A stretch of 64,000 nucleotides of DNA, taken from contig JARCOQ010000004.1 in assembly GCA_029207755.1 (NCBI GenBank), positions 39,597,185 through 39,661,184 on the forward strand, in the 5' to 3' direction. Every line of letters begins with the position of its first letter. Position 1 is the stretch's first letter. The notes beneath the pieces are model-generated. The model had not been told where the DNA came from and did not search any database. It saw only the letters and a program-made list of their open reading frames with translations. Positions 20,626-33,076 of the stretch are shown in pieces. The DNA is from Chamaea fasciata (lineage: Eukaryota; Chordata; Aves; Passeriformes; Sylviidae). Position numbers and translations under genes: made by a program.

Positions 20626-23318
20626 AAATTAAACTGCAGTCTGATTACATTTGAAACTGAACTGATACTACATATTCATCATTCTGCAGAGTAATTAGAA
20701 ACCTAGAAATCTGTAATTGTTATCTTTTACTTGTTAACAGCACATGTATTGGGGCTTTTTTTTTCCTCCTGATTTTTGCAGACTTTCTATATATTTCTGG
20801 ACAGTGAACAAAAATTATACCTTTTTTCTCTGTTTTCTTCAATAAGTACACCGTTCTGCTTTCTGAGTTTTCCGTTGTCATTACTTTTCCCATTAAGAAA
20901 AAAGCAAACCCAAAGCAAAGTAAATGAGAGACAAATCTTCTATCAGAGCTACATCAGTTACTTAATTCACACTATAGATTCTCTGCAGCCTGTATGGCAT
21001 GCAGGCAGGACCTGCACATTGATCAGTGTTTAAGGAAATATGGTGGTACTTCCCCTTCCACCTCAGTTTAGTCCTTTATTTTTCTGTGAAAAGAATTTGT
21101 GTTTGTGGAGTGGCGCAACAGTGAGAGTTGGTGGATGCTAGTAGCATGATCCCACTTCTGAAATGTAGGAGGTGGCAGAACTGAGCATGTACTCCTTTCG
21201 TTTGTCATTTAAGTCCTTGCCTTTGGGGATAATGCATTTAGTTGGCCTTTTTTTTTTTTTTTTCCCAAAATAGAGGAGTAATTTTTATCTGTAGGGCCTT
21301 CAAAAAGGAGGACACTTGAAAGTAATAATGCTGAAAGAACTATCATGAGGTCCAAAAATGAAACAATTTTAAATTGCTTCCCATGTTCATCAGCTCCCCC
21401 TCAACCACTTTCTTTTCTGATGGGGACATTAATCTTTTTCTTCTCTGAGCACAAACAACCTTATATGTACACCCTGGAACTGAGCTTAGTTTTCTCATCA
21501 AGCTTTTTTGTAAATCTGTAACAATTGCAAAAGAAGAAAAGTAGGACTGGCCTTGGATGAATGCAAAAATGCTTAAAGATTAGGTTGAGAGAAAAGGATT
21601 TCTTCATTCTTGTTTGGAGGAGTTATTTGGAGACCTGGATAGCCTCAGACAACACAGTCCTGGTTCAAGGTGTTTTTGTGCTTCTGAACAAGTGATGTTG
21701 CTGCTTTTGGGAAGGTGTACATCATGAAATGAGTTTTGTTCTGAGAATTAACCCCTAATAAATAGTGCTACTGTTAAGAAAGAAGAAAGTTCCCTATGAG
21801 GAGGTTTCAGAATATGAGAAAGGTGCTCGTATTTGTAGGAGTGGTAGTGACAGTATAATCTTGAGTGTGTGGAACAACTCAGAAAAATGAGGCTGAAATT
21901 TATAAGTTGATTCCAGCAGTCACATTGCTGTGAAAGGTTTACAGAAATTTAATTCCTCCACCATAAGTGACGGGAATTCTGTACTTATGATGAAGAGCAA
22001 ATTTTACATTACACTGGTTTGTTTTGATCATAATTACTACCTCTGATTAAATCTATTTAATTAGAGGAAAAAATGGACCTGTGGTCCAGAATTTTTAAAA
22101 AGCTGAGAGGACTTTTTTGTTTTCTTACGAGCGTGGAAGTGGATGCAGGGTATAGCCTGTGTTCTGTAAGTTGGAAGTAGTTTGAAATTTTTCTTAGTAA
22201 CCATTTACCAGGTGGTGTGGCTCCAGGAGTATGCACTCACCTCTGGCAGTTGTTCTGCAGTGTGTAGTTAATTCTCTGACTTCATTTGTGATTTTACATT
22301 ATTTAATTATCCAGCTTATAGAAAGGATCTCTTTACAGTATTCTTTCATCTGCTGTATGCACAATTTATTAATACAGACTATTTCATATAAATTTACAAG
22401 CCCTGTAACTGGTTACAGTCTCTACATATGCTCTGTTCATGGCAGAACATTCTTAGGACTTTCTCCCTGTCTCTTTGTGTCTTGGAACTAAAGAAGAAGA
22501 TGGAGCCAGTTGAGTGTTTATAGTTGGTTGCAGCCTTGGGCAACCTCAGCTTACAGTTAGAAATTAAACTCTTGTTTTGTGCAGTAGTAAATTTAATTGT
22601 CTGTCATGTGTAGCTGTACTGTTGTCAGTCCCAATAAACAGCAGAAAAGTAGTTCAAATACTTAAGTTTAAACTTGGTGGCCCGTTTCATTGCCAGGCAG
22701 AGTTAAACTTCAGGGCCTTGAAGGAATTTGAAAAACAGAAACATCTGGTGAGCTTTTCTTATTTAATGCAGTTGTTCATGACATCTTTTTTTTTTTTTTA
22801 GAAAACATGTTTCCTGTTTCCCCAAACTGGTTTTGTAGGCTTGGTACTTCAGTTTTTCAGATGAAGTTGACACATCCCTGGGATTCATGGCGCATTCTCA
22901 GGAATTTATATACTTTCTTGCCTGTTATTCTCAGAAACTATGCAATGCCTTAACAGATGAACTGTTGCTTTTATTTGTGTGTAGCAATGGAAGATCCCAC
23001 TGTTTGTTCGGTACTTTTGCTATGCTTTTGCAGAACTTCTGGACACTATTTTTCCCCTCTGCTTTTACTGAGGCAATAAGCTCTGTGGTACCTTCACAAA
23101 TATGTTAAAAACCATCATCTCTCCTATGTCTGTTTCTTACTGACTCTATGGTAGAAGGATAAGGTAGTCTAAGGAATGAGTGAGGTTAGGGAGAGATTAA
23201 TGTGAAAGTTGGACTTGCTCTATAGTGAATCTAAGGTTACCAGTATTGCTGTTCTGTCTTTTCCCCTGTCACACTGATGTTGACTGCTACCATTGAGAAC
23301 TGGAGTTGGAGGCACAAG

Positions 23319-23319
<1 letters not shown>
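20626..23319. other. Unique intronic sequence
   Basis: I see no gene, RNA or mobile element. There is a T16 tract at 21248-21263 and a T-run near 22788-22799. Short plus-strand frames at 22231-23108 lack family resemblance. Confidence 0.45.
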
Positions 23320-23393
<74 letters not shown>

Positions 23394-23406
23394 CACACAC
23401 ACACAC
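23320..23406. repeat. (AT)n microsatellite followed by (AC)n
   Basis: About 33 perfect AT dinucleotides (23320-23386) are followed, after tttata, by about eight AC dinucleotides (23391-23406). The compound array sits just upstream of a CR1 fragment. The open frames rich in alternating Ile-Tyr in this region are translations of the repeat. Confidence 0.97.
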
Positions 23407-23439
23407 CTTGGAAGTGGACACAAGGTATAACAAAAAGAA

Positions 23440-23730
23440 GGCCAACAGAGCAGGTGAGAGGTCTGGAGTCTGATGAGGAGGGGCTGAGGGATCTGGGGAT
23501 GTTCATCCTGGAGAACAGGAAGCCAAGGGGAGACCTGATGGCTCTCTACAACTGCCTGAAAGAAGGTCATAGCCAGTATATAGCCAGCCATAGACTGGAC
23601 GTCAGTCTCTTCTCCCAGGCAGCAAGTGATAGGACAAGAAGAAATGGTTTCAGTTTGCACCAGGGGAGGTTTAGACTGGTTATGAGGAAAAATACCTTCA
23701 CTTAAATGATAGTCAGGCATTGCACATGAA
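23440..23730 (+). mobile_element. CR1 LINE fragment lacking both ends, ORF2 C-terminal relic
   Basis: The fragment matches the CR1 ORF2 C-terminal region: ctgatgaggaggggctgagg, 'ttcatcctggagaacaggaag' and 'gggagacctgatgg', then 'aggcagcaagtgataggac'. One frame is unbroken across about 80 codons to a stop near 23703 and shows [29 protein letters not shown] and SDRTRRNGF. Sequence similarity fades near 23730, before the 3' UTR and tail. CR1 copies are normally 5'-truncated but keep their 3' end, so the missing 3' end implies a later deletion or rearrangement. Confidence 0.87.
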
Positions 23731-25508
23731 ACTGTTTAATTTGGGTTAAGAAATTGCAGATTCTATTACTGTGTAAAATAAGTAAAGTAAAAATACTGTG
23801 CAGCCCAAAGGAGAAAAACTGATCTGTCTCAGAGTATTTACATCTTACCAGGGTCAGACCCCACAGCTTACTTTGGGACTGCTTTGGGGCTGTGCATCCT
23901 GTACCTAGTCTTGTTCCCTCCTCCATACACAATCTGTCACATGTCTTGTGGAAAGATATATACTTATCTTTTCTTCCTGATAATGTCAATATTCATATCA
24001 GTAGAGGCTGTGAAAACAGATGCATGAGTTGACAAGGAGCAGGTGCCAAACCAATTCAGTATTGTGCAGATCACACCTTGCTTTTGTGTCATGTGCCTTT
24101 AAGAAACATTTATGGTGAGGTGGACTATTTCCAATTACTCTGTTGATTCATACCTTGCCAGCAGTTCTGTATTTAGCTTAGCCTATTACTAACTAATTAG
24201 TTGTTTTATGTGACAGGCATCTCACCAGGTCTGCTCAGAGCAGTATAGGAGCCCACACTTCATCATTTGCATTCAGTTTGCATTTGTGTTCACCATTGCA
24301 ATTCTCTCTTGTGTTTTTCTTTGTGAGTTCTTTAAATTCATTGTTTTGTGAATTTTGGTACAAAATGGTGCAGTCAAGGAAAAGTAATCTTGGTTTTGAA
24401 TTTAAAAGCAACTTGACTGCCCACTTTGCAGAATTGCTGGACTTGCTTTCCTGTTACTTTTGCTAATTTTTTGTCAGTTTGCAACTAATGTAATTGCCAA
24501 ATATGGCTTTCTGGAGAAATAGTATGTCTGTTCCTCTAAGAGCAGAAAGTTAGCATCTCCTGCATTGCTAACATCTGTCCTGCTCCAGACAATAAATATG
24601 AAGTACATGCTGTCAAACAGTATCAGCAGTGAGCATTTGATATTGAACAAGTGTCTAATGTTGTGACTCCCTTTCCAGTTCCTCTTCAGGTAGGAAGAAG
24701 GTAGGTCATCACCTCAGTCATATGCAGAGGAGACAATTTTCACTCACCTTGCTTCCTGTTGTTTACCAATGACAGGAGTCTGGTATCTAAAACTGTGTGG
24801 CATCTCAGTTTGTGCCACGTGGCTTTGTACGAATGTTTAACAAACTCTAAAAGCTGCTGTGACAAGTGACCTTTTTCACTGTTTAAAATGAAATATGACC
24901 TCTTTCACAAGAAAGACACAACCCACAGCATGTCCTGCAGCATCTGAAAAAATCTTGTTCAGTATGATTGTATAAAATCACTACTAATGAAATAAAACAT
25001 ATTTCTAGAAATGCATGCTCAGTGGCAAGACAGTAATCAAAAGAGATTTCAAGGGAGAGAGGAAGAAGACATTTTTTGGCATATTGAGATGGATCCTGTT
25101 ACTAAGAATGCATTTTGAAGCCTTGGAGTAATGAAAGGATGATACAAAAGGTAAAACAGAGCCAAAGCTACTGAAAATGCCTGTGTATCGTTTTTAGTAA
25201 TGCCTGAATTGCAGCTTTTTGTATTACCTCTGGTGCATAGAGGCAGGCAGCAGACTTTTAAAAAGGTTAAAAATACTAGATAATTTCTCTGTCCCCTTTT
25301 GCAATGTCAGCAGAGACCAGAAGTTGGGAGATGCCTAGTCATGTTATGAGACTGGGAATTATGCAGCAAAACAAGTTGCCAATAGCTAGATTACTATGAA
25401 GCTCTACTACTACTACTACGACTCTGCTGTTGGTGTACAGTTCTTTGATTTGGTACTTCAGCACTAAAGGGTTGACCTGTCTGCTTCATGAGTTGGAGAA
25501 ATGTGTTA
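23731..25508. other. Unique intronic sequence
   Basis: No gene or recognisable repeat beyond a short (CTA)n run near 25404-25419. Confidence 0.45.
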
Positions 25509-25680
25509 GAGAATCATAGAATCCTTAAGGCTGGAAAAGACCCTCTAGATCATCAAATCCCCAATGCCGCATCCACATGCTGTTTGATCACTTTGGGTAT
25601 GGTGATTCCACTGTTTCTGTAGGCAGCCCACTCCAATGCCTGATCATGTCAGTGAAGAAATTTTTCCTGATATCTTTAGG
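25509..25680 (-). mobile_element. Short CR1 LINE 3' fragment, minus orientation
   Basis: On the + strand it opens with the reverse complement of the CR1 3' tail: agaatcatagaatccttaag, then gctggaaaagaccctctaga, 'atcatcaaatccccaatgcc', 'agcccactccaatgcctgatc' and 'gaagaaatttttcctgatat'. About 170 bp is recognisable before similarity is lost. The wording resembles CR1 subfamilies with 'ttaaggttggaaaagacc' tails, unlike the element at 670. Confidence 0.9.
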
Positions 25681-25830
25681 AGAGTCACAAGCTTAAGCTT
25701 TATGGAGAATGGGCACTGTACCATAGGGGGCTGCCAACAGGTAATTTAGTGTGCCATCATACCTAGTAGTTCTGGAAGGTTTGCAGCCTGGGACTGAGTA
25801 TGGGATTGAGTAACTGCACAGAGGGGTTCA

Positions 25831-25876
25831 TATTTTCAAATTTTTCAAAAATTTTCAAAATTTTCAGATTTTCAAA
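25831..25876. repeat. Short imperfect ATTTTCAAA tandem repeat
   Basis: Four to five imperfect copies of a 9-10 bp unit (attttcaaa with variable A and T runs). It is low-complexity, and the minus frame across it (repeating NLKIFEKFEN-like residues) is a consequence of the repeat. Confidence 0.75.
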
Positions 25877-27570
25877 TGTCATCTTTACTCCTCTATTCTG
25901 AATCCCAAATAAAAGAATTTCAAAATCTAACCATACACACATGAAAACAAATATCTTTTGTTCAGGAACAAGTGCATTATCAGGCAAACACTGCCTGAAA
26001 ATACCTGAACTTACTACTAGAAAGTAAGTGCCTTTTATTAGAAGATTTTAAGAACAGTCAGGAGGAGAAGATTTATTTGAGGATGCAGTTAGAGGCAGGA
26101 AGAAAACGTTCTGTAGATTCAGGAAAGTCCTTTTGACTACAGAGGAACAATTCCTGAGTTGTTTTTTTCCTTGTCATTTCTAGATCACTTTGCCTCTTCA
26201 CATTCCCATTTCTTTCTTCCTTTTTGTTATCTCATCTCATCTTTATAGCAACAGATGCATTGTTCTTCTATCAAAGAAATGCAACAGATTCCAAAATATC
26301 TTTGAAATTCTTCAAATATCAGAGCTGCCGTTCAAGTGGGACAGAATTCCTCAGTTTGATACAAGCTCTCAAGTGCTGCCATCTATAACTAGTAACTTTT
26401 TAAAATGGTTATTTCTGTTTCTTTTGTTGTTGAACAATCATTGATTAAGTAATATATCATTATAATCCTTTATTAGATAGGTTTCCTTTGTTGTTGAGGC
26501 CTTAGAGCCCTTTTTATTCTGTAGGGTATCTTTCGCTCCTAAAGGATGTGAAGCACAGTGTTCTATAAACGCAGGATGTTTAGGCGGTTTTTATACAGTT
26601 TCAGAGTTCCTGAGTGGCAGTATATTCCTGTCTGTACTTTTGAATGCTAAAATTTACCAGGTTCTTGACTGAGCATTTTATTTTCCTCCTTCTAAATTTG
26701 TATCCTGTTTAGTGAAAATGAAAGTCTTTCTTGTGAGAACCAAAATGCGTTGGTAATATTATCGATGAAATGAAGAACATCCAGGTTTTAGTATTGAAAT
26801 TGATTTCTTTGATTTCTTTCCAATTGTAGATGTAATTGAGCCACCATGCAGGAAGAAAAGATAAACCTTTTCAGGGGAGGTACTTTGCTGTAGCAGCAAA
26901 GAGCAGCTCTGCTGGAGTGCATTAATTTGCCAAGGGTACTGTAGCCAGGCAGATTCACGGTGATGTTTGAAAATGATATAACACAGAGGAGAAGTGCATG
27001 AAATAGATATGGGGAGGTGGAGGCAGTAAGGGCAGTGAAGAGCACAGAAATGCAAGAAAGTAGTATTCCTTGGGAGCTACCTGAAGTTGAGTTGAACCTG
27101 AAGAAGTTTTCTGGAGTACAACTGAAGATAATTATCTTGCAAGAAAATGATGCACTCTGAGAAGGGTTATGCAGCATGATGCATGTGCTTTGTTATCATG
27201 CACTGAATAGTCATTCTGAAAAGCTCTTGAAAATTCAAGTCAATCATAATTCGATTTTATTTTTTTAGTGGAATTGCTTTAAAATTCACATTATCATTTC
27301 AAGCTACAATTGTATACTTCTGTTGCCTTCAGGGAGTCACATAGCACTTGAAACCATCCTTGGCATTGACATTGAGGCCTATGATGCTTGTCTAGGATGA
27401 TGTATAAGCAAGTTGTGTTTGCTAGTTTCAGAAGAGAAGAACCTGACACATTTTTATCTGAGGGACTGCATTCCAAGGATGAGCCACAGGCTGACAGCAG
27501 ATATTTTGAGGAAATGTGGAAATAATAAGGCAGAGGAAGGATATGGCAACAAAAAACTCCAACACCCCCA

Positions 27571-27586
27571 CCCCCCCCCCCCCCCC
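27571..27586 (+). repeat. C16 homopolymer tract
   Basis: Sixteen C follow 'aacacccccacc...' and precede atta. The opposite strand is a G-run. Homopolymer C runs of this length are uncommon in otherwise AT-rich intron and are prone to sequencing error. Confidence 0.85.
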
Positions 27587-30500
27587 ATTACCAAAAAAAG
27601 CATCTGTCTGTTCTTTTCTTTATGGATAGATAGATGAAACATATTTGTCAATGCAGAGCATGCAATGTGCAGTGCTGTAACTTAAGCACTGCAGTGAGGC
27701 TTCAGTTCGTGGATACTTGTTCTCATCTCCTTCTTTCCTTCTTTGCAATAAAATAATTTGTTTCCAAAATATTACAGTCCAACTTGACAGACTGCTGGCT
27801 TTTTGTGGTGATGTGGCTTTAGACTCTGGAAAAATAAATAAAAAAAGGGAATTCTGTTCTTCCCTCTGTTTTATGAAGCAGTTCAGTAATGTGCTTTCAT
27901 CATTAGTATTTTCTTTTTTTCCTTTTTCTTCTTTATTTTTTTTTAATAAAGATGGGAATAAAAATTGTGGCTCAAATGTGAATCAGCCTTTAAAACTGCA
28001 AAAATAGCTTTGCATGTCGAAACCAAAGTGCTATTATTTTAGTATGTTTCTTTATATGCAGAGAAGCACATCCCATTTTCAGAGTTATGTGAAATTGATA
28101 TGTGTTTAATTCTGTCAATAAGGATTGCAGGAGTAGGGTGAGTGTGAATGTCAGGAAGACTGCACATTATTACCACTGGAAGCAGCATCCAGTAGTGTGC
28201 TGTTCTAGCAACAGGTCTGGAACAAGTGCTAAAGTAATCTGCCATTGTATTTGTACATGTGTTGTTATCTTCATATTACCTCAGAGCTTGAAAAATAAAT
28301 TATTCTTTGACTTTGTGGAAGCAAACTTGTTTTTTTTCTAAAAGTACCTGTTTACATGAAACCACTGTTTCCTTAGTTGCATGTAATTCCTAAGCTTCTG
28401 GTAGAATACTGTTTTTTAGTTATGGGTTTGAGGTTTTTTGTGTGTATTTTTTTTGGTGTTTTGTTTGTTTTTGTTTGTTTTTCAGAACTTTTTTTGTGGG
28501 GGGAGTTTGGGTTTTTTTTTGTTAAAGACTACTAGTATCTTTACTGAACAAAAAAGAAAGCCTTTGTGGCTAGAAAAGTGTCTTGTAGTTTGTGCCACAA
28601 AATGCCTTTCAAGTTTAATTGACCTAAATGGTATAAAAATTACCATTCCATTTCTGCGAATGGTTTCTCATAGAACTCCTGTATTTTTGCCCAAACACTA
28701 GGTCATTATCACCATTCTGAGTTAAAGCTGGGCTTTGATGTCAATAAACGTCACACTCTTGGGCACTGTGGGGAGCACATAGTCCAGGTTCTGAAAATAC
28801 TGCACCTTGGAGCAGAAGAGGGCTTGACGCTGCTTCCTTCCTGCCTTGAATCTTAGTACAGGGAATCAGTTGCGTTCCCTCTGCTTCCTGAAGTTGGTAT
28901 ATAAAATAATGTAGAAGGTGATGGCTGATATTCCCACAGGTGTGTGAATGCTCTACGGGAAATAAAAACCCCCAACATTTCCAGGGAGTATAAAATAGGA
29001 CACACTCATGCTAGCAGAAAGATGGGTGAGGTGACCCAAAGGATTTTCCCTGTTCTTCTTTTGATTGTAATGAAAAAATTTAATGTATATATGAAAGTAG
29101 TAAGTAATAAGGGACTGCATATGTGCTAGTGACAATAAAATCTTTGTTGCTCTCATTTCTCTTCCTCTGTCTGTGGCCTGCATGGCACCTGGAAACTAGT
29201 ACAAAATGGGACAAGGAATTCTAGACCAAGGAGGAGAAGATTGCCTCTGGAACTGGCATCAAGGACAGTAGTCCATCATGGGGGATTCAGTTTCTTGACT
29301 GTTCTTGTTAGAATGTTGGAGATGTTTTTAATCCTTAATGATGCTTAACGTAAGTGGTATGTTTTGAATGTGAAAGTAGATACCTTTGTCAGCAGTTGTC
29401 AAGTTTCAAGGCTAACACAAGAGCAGTAGAACAAGCTGTGATTGTAGATAGAAACTTTGGTTAGAACCTGCCTTCCTCTGGCAGTTGAGAATTGTGTTGA
29501 TTCTCCCTCTAAATACATCAAACCCCCAAGTGTGTATTTTTTTCTGTAGAGCGTGAATGAAGTTCACATTCTCACAGTTGTGCCTTTATGTTTGTAAAGC
29601 TGTGCTGCGAAATGGAGCCTGGAAATGTATTAGAAAATGAAACAAAACTCATGGCCTGAAAGTTTTTAGAAATTATGAGATCTCGTGTTTCTGGTGGGAT
29701 CTACAGAAAAACTGCACTGGCACTGCAAGGAATAGGCTGATTTGCAGGTGGTTGTGACTTGTTAGCATGGGGAGGGGTGTGACATAGCAAAGAAAATGTG
29801 TTTTTAACTGTTAACACTTCTTTTTCACAAAATAGCAGTCATCTCCCAGATTTTAGTAGGCATTTAAAGACTATCATTCTGCTTTACAGATGCAGATAAA
29901 AGTGAGGCTCTTACATATGTATGTTCGTCCCTTTAGTATTGCTACTAATGTAAAGATTAGGATGATTAAAACTCTTTTCAGAGGCAGGAAAGATAAATTA
30001 CTTGCATGGAATTTGTTAAGGTTGATGCATTGGCATTTCTTTTTAGTGAAATTAGTTAGATGGAGAAAAAATTAAGTATTTAAAAAATTCCCACAAATTT
30101 AAAAATCAGGAAATTGCTTGGCTTTTTTTTTTTTTTAGTCATGTTTGTCCTTGTTTGTCTGAAGTGCTATTTGATTAGATTGTTTTTCTCTTATTAGTAG
30201 TGTTGTTCGTATGTTTAACCTTAAAATGACAATTTTTACCCCAAGCAATTCAGTTTATAAAAGAGTTGTCTGTATAAAGTTTGTGTATAAAGTTTTAGAG
30301 CTGAATGTATCTTGTGCTACCATAGCTGTTTTGAAATAATTTTCCATTGCATCCAAACATAAGCAAAAGAATACAATAAGAAGAATTTGATATGTAGGTG
30401 AAGTACATAGAACTAAAAGGCACAGGTATGAAATAGCAATGATAGGAAGGAAAAACTTATGTGGTTGTAATCAGCATGTATTATGAAACAAAACAGGAGA

Positions 30501-32689
30501 GGAACAAGAATGGGAATTGTGGAAATGTCAGTGTGGACCACATTTACAGTAAATATTGGGTCAATTAGTAATAGATAAGATAAAGCCAAAATACTTTTGC
30601 TTAAAAGATCTAGAGTGACATGAAATGTATGAAATTGATCAAGGCTGAGAATCAAACTCCTCTTTGAGCTGCAGGAGTTAGCCTACCACTTTGTTTTTAG
30701 TGCTAATAGTTGGTGTGTATCTGAGTGAGCTAAGGAAATCATGTATGAGAGGGATATTGCTTGTAATATATCCAATGATTAAAAAAAACAACATCAAAGA
30801 CAAGGGTTGCAGTGATCAGGGTGACAGCAACTGAAATGCAGAGATTCTTGTCTGTGATTATAGTGATTATTATCAAAAGGATTTCAATGTATTCCTTTAG
30901 TATTTTAAGTAACATTTTCAAGGAGGGGAAAAACTGAGAACATCATTGGTAATGGCTAAATATGGTTTGGAAGAAATGGTTTCAAACTTTGAAAAGTTTG
31001 AAATTTTCACACTTTGAATGTGCTGTCCTCAACTAAGATGTGAGAAGTAGACATTTGTGGGGTATATATTGAAAATTCTCTGTAATGCAAAATACTTGGA
31101 CTTGCAGAGGTATCCCTGCTTTGAGCAGGGAATCTGTCATTGTTTGGGCCAGATGGCCTCCTGAGGCCTATTTTCAAGGTAAATTATTCTGCAGTTGGGC
31201 AGAGATTTCATTTATGGAAATGTAAATAGACATTCTATTCTATTCCATTCTGTCCTAAAGAACCCTGAAAAAGATGCTGAAGAGATTAATGATAATTTTG
31301 TATTTAATCTGCTCTGTTTTGCTGAAAGAAGAAAAGTGAGATAGAGTGCCTGGGTTCCAATGGTGAACCTTTTGTGGATGGTTCCTAGTTCGTTTTGACT
31401 CTTTGAAGAAATCATGCTGTACTTGTCAGTTGGTCACATCTTCTATTTTGAGTTTCATGTTAAGATGTCCAACTGGATATTCATTGGAAATGCTGCTTAA
31501 TGGGAGATGTAAAAAAGAACCCCATAGCATTGCAGATGAGTTCTTCAATGAAATGGATTCTCATTAAAAATCACTCAGTCTCTACTGGATAATGGAAAAT
31601 AACAAGTAGCTCATAACCTGGCAGACTTGGGACCTATGTCAAAGATTAATCAGTAGTATGATAGTTAAAAAGGCTTAGCATTATAGTAATTATGTGAAAC
31701 ATGCACAATAAGGGGCAGTTTGACAAGAATGAGCACCAAAATGAGCTAAAAGCTATTTTCAGGATAAAGGACCAAGGACAATACTTGTTCTTTGCCTAGA
31801 GTGGAAATACTGTGGTATCCCATGTTTAATGTTATATGAAAATAACATTTGGGTATATATTTGTGGCTGCAGTTAGTCTGGGCATGGCTTGTGGTTTAAA
31901 AAACAAAGAGTTAAAGGCGTGGATTCTGATCCCTTGTGACTCTTTATGATTATTGACTTAGTTTTTTTTTTTACTAGAGTAATACTACAGAGTTTTACGT
32001 TTGTTTAGTACCAGTAAGTGGAGTAGCATTACAGGGAAACTTTTTTCTATTTCTTCCATGAACCTGTAATCTGATTCTGCATTTTACAGTGTAGGATTTG
32101 GTGAGTGAGGCATGAAGGTTAAATGTTAAAATTAGTTAATTTTTTTATCCCTGGAAAGCTTCAGCATTTGTAATGTTGACCTTAATTTTGCTGCATATTC
32201 CTTTCTAAACTCTGCAGTGTTCTGCGTGGAGAAAATACAGTGTTGTAATAGGTAACTTATATAATTAATTTCCCTTGGAAGGTCAGAAATTGCTGGTAGG
32301 TTTGTTTTAACAAGTTACATTGTGTGTAAATAAGATAAGCATTTGTAAATTGCATGCAGCCATGATCCACTTTCTTTGTACTTAAAAATAGCAGGTTTTT
32401 GCTGCCGTTGGAAATGTTCCTTTCAGACTACTTGATTTTAGTCTAGCACTTTCATGTTTCCTCACATCAGTGTTCTAACCTGTTTGCTGTTACGGCTTGA
32501 ATTCTCTCCACTGCTTTCTTTAGATACTAATTTTAATGCAGTGCTAATACTCTCTAGAAAAATTGTGGAAATGCTGTGGAAGTTTTGGATTCTGTGTAGC
32601 TTTGCTTCTCTTTCTCGCGAGTAATGAAAAGCAGCTTTCCCTATTTAATACACTGGCTGCTAAAATTGCATCTTGACTGTACTTCAGTG

Positions 32690-33076
32690 TGACGAGCTGC
32701 ACACCCAGTTAACACCTGTGCCCGAGCTGGTGTTGGCGGGGTGAGCACATGCCTGTGCTCCACTGCTGGCTCAGGGCTTCGTCTGGTTGCTGAAGCTGTC
32801 GGTGGGATGAGCAGTCCCAGCACATCCCATGGCACCTGGCACTGCGCCTGTGCATTCGCAGTGCCTCCACAAGCAAGTCAGGTGTCAGGAGCATGCTAAT
32901 GGGGTTTCTCTTAGAGGTGCAGCCAAAACATGTCACTTCTCTCAGTCCACTGCAAACACCACCAGCATGAGGGTGGTGAGTGAGGGCAGAGGAGCTGGGC
33001 TGCTTGCTGGGGAATGTGGAGTAGTGCATAGCTGCATTTCTGTGGTGTTGCTGGGTGGTGTATGTTGGTAGGATCA
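32690..33076. other. GC-rich island with overlapping open frames, unidentified
   Basis: Base composition changes sharply from AT-rich to GC-rich at about 32690 and returns near 33076. CpG dinucleotides, rare elsewhere in the window, occur about seven times between 32690 and 32860. Frames of 122 and 77 codons (minus) and 80 codons (plus) overlap here, which is what GC-rich sequence with few stop codons gives. I recognise no CR1, LTR or protein domain. It could be an unclassified repeat, a small promoter or enhancer, or a lncRNA exon. Confidence 0.4.

Larger units (their letters stand above)
25681..32689. other. Unique intronic sequence
   Basis: No gene recognised. A short minisatellite lies at 25831-25876 and a C-tract at 27571-27586. 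The longest frames (129 codons on minus at 26788-27177, and several below 100) have no recognisable domain and no coding-like context. Confidence 0.45.

Noticed and set aside
23220..23720. 166-codon minus frame and 142-codon plus frame
   Set aside because: They are formed by the (AT)n/(AC)n microsatellite joined to a CR1 ORF2 relic, so no separate gene is supported.
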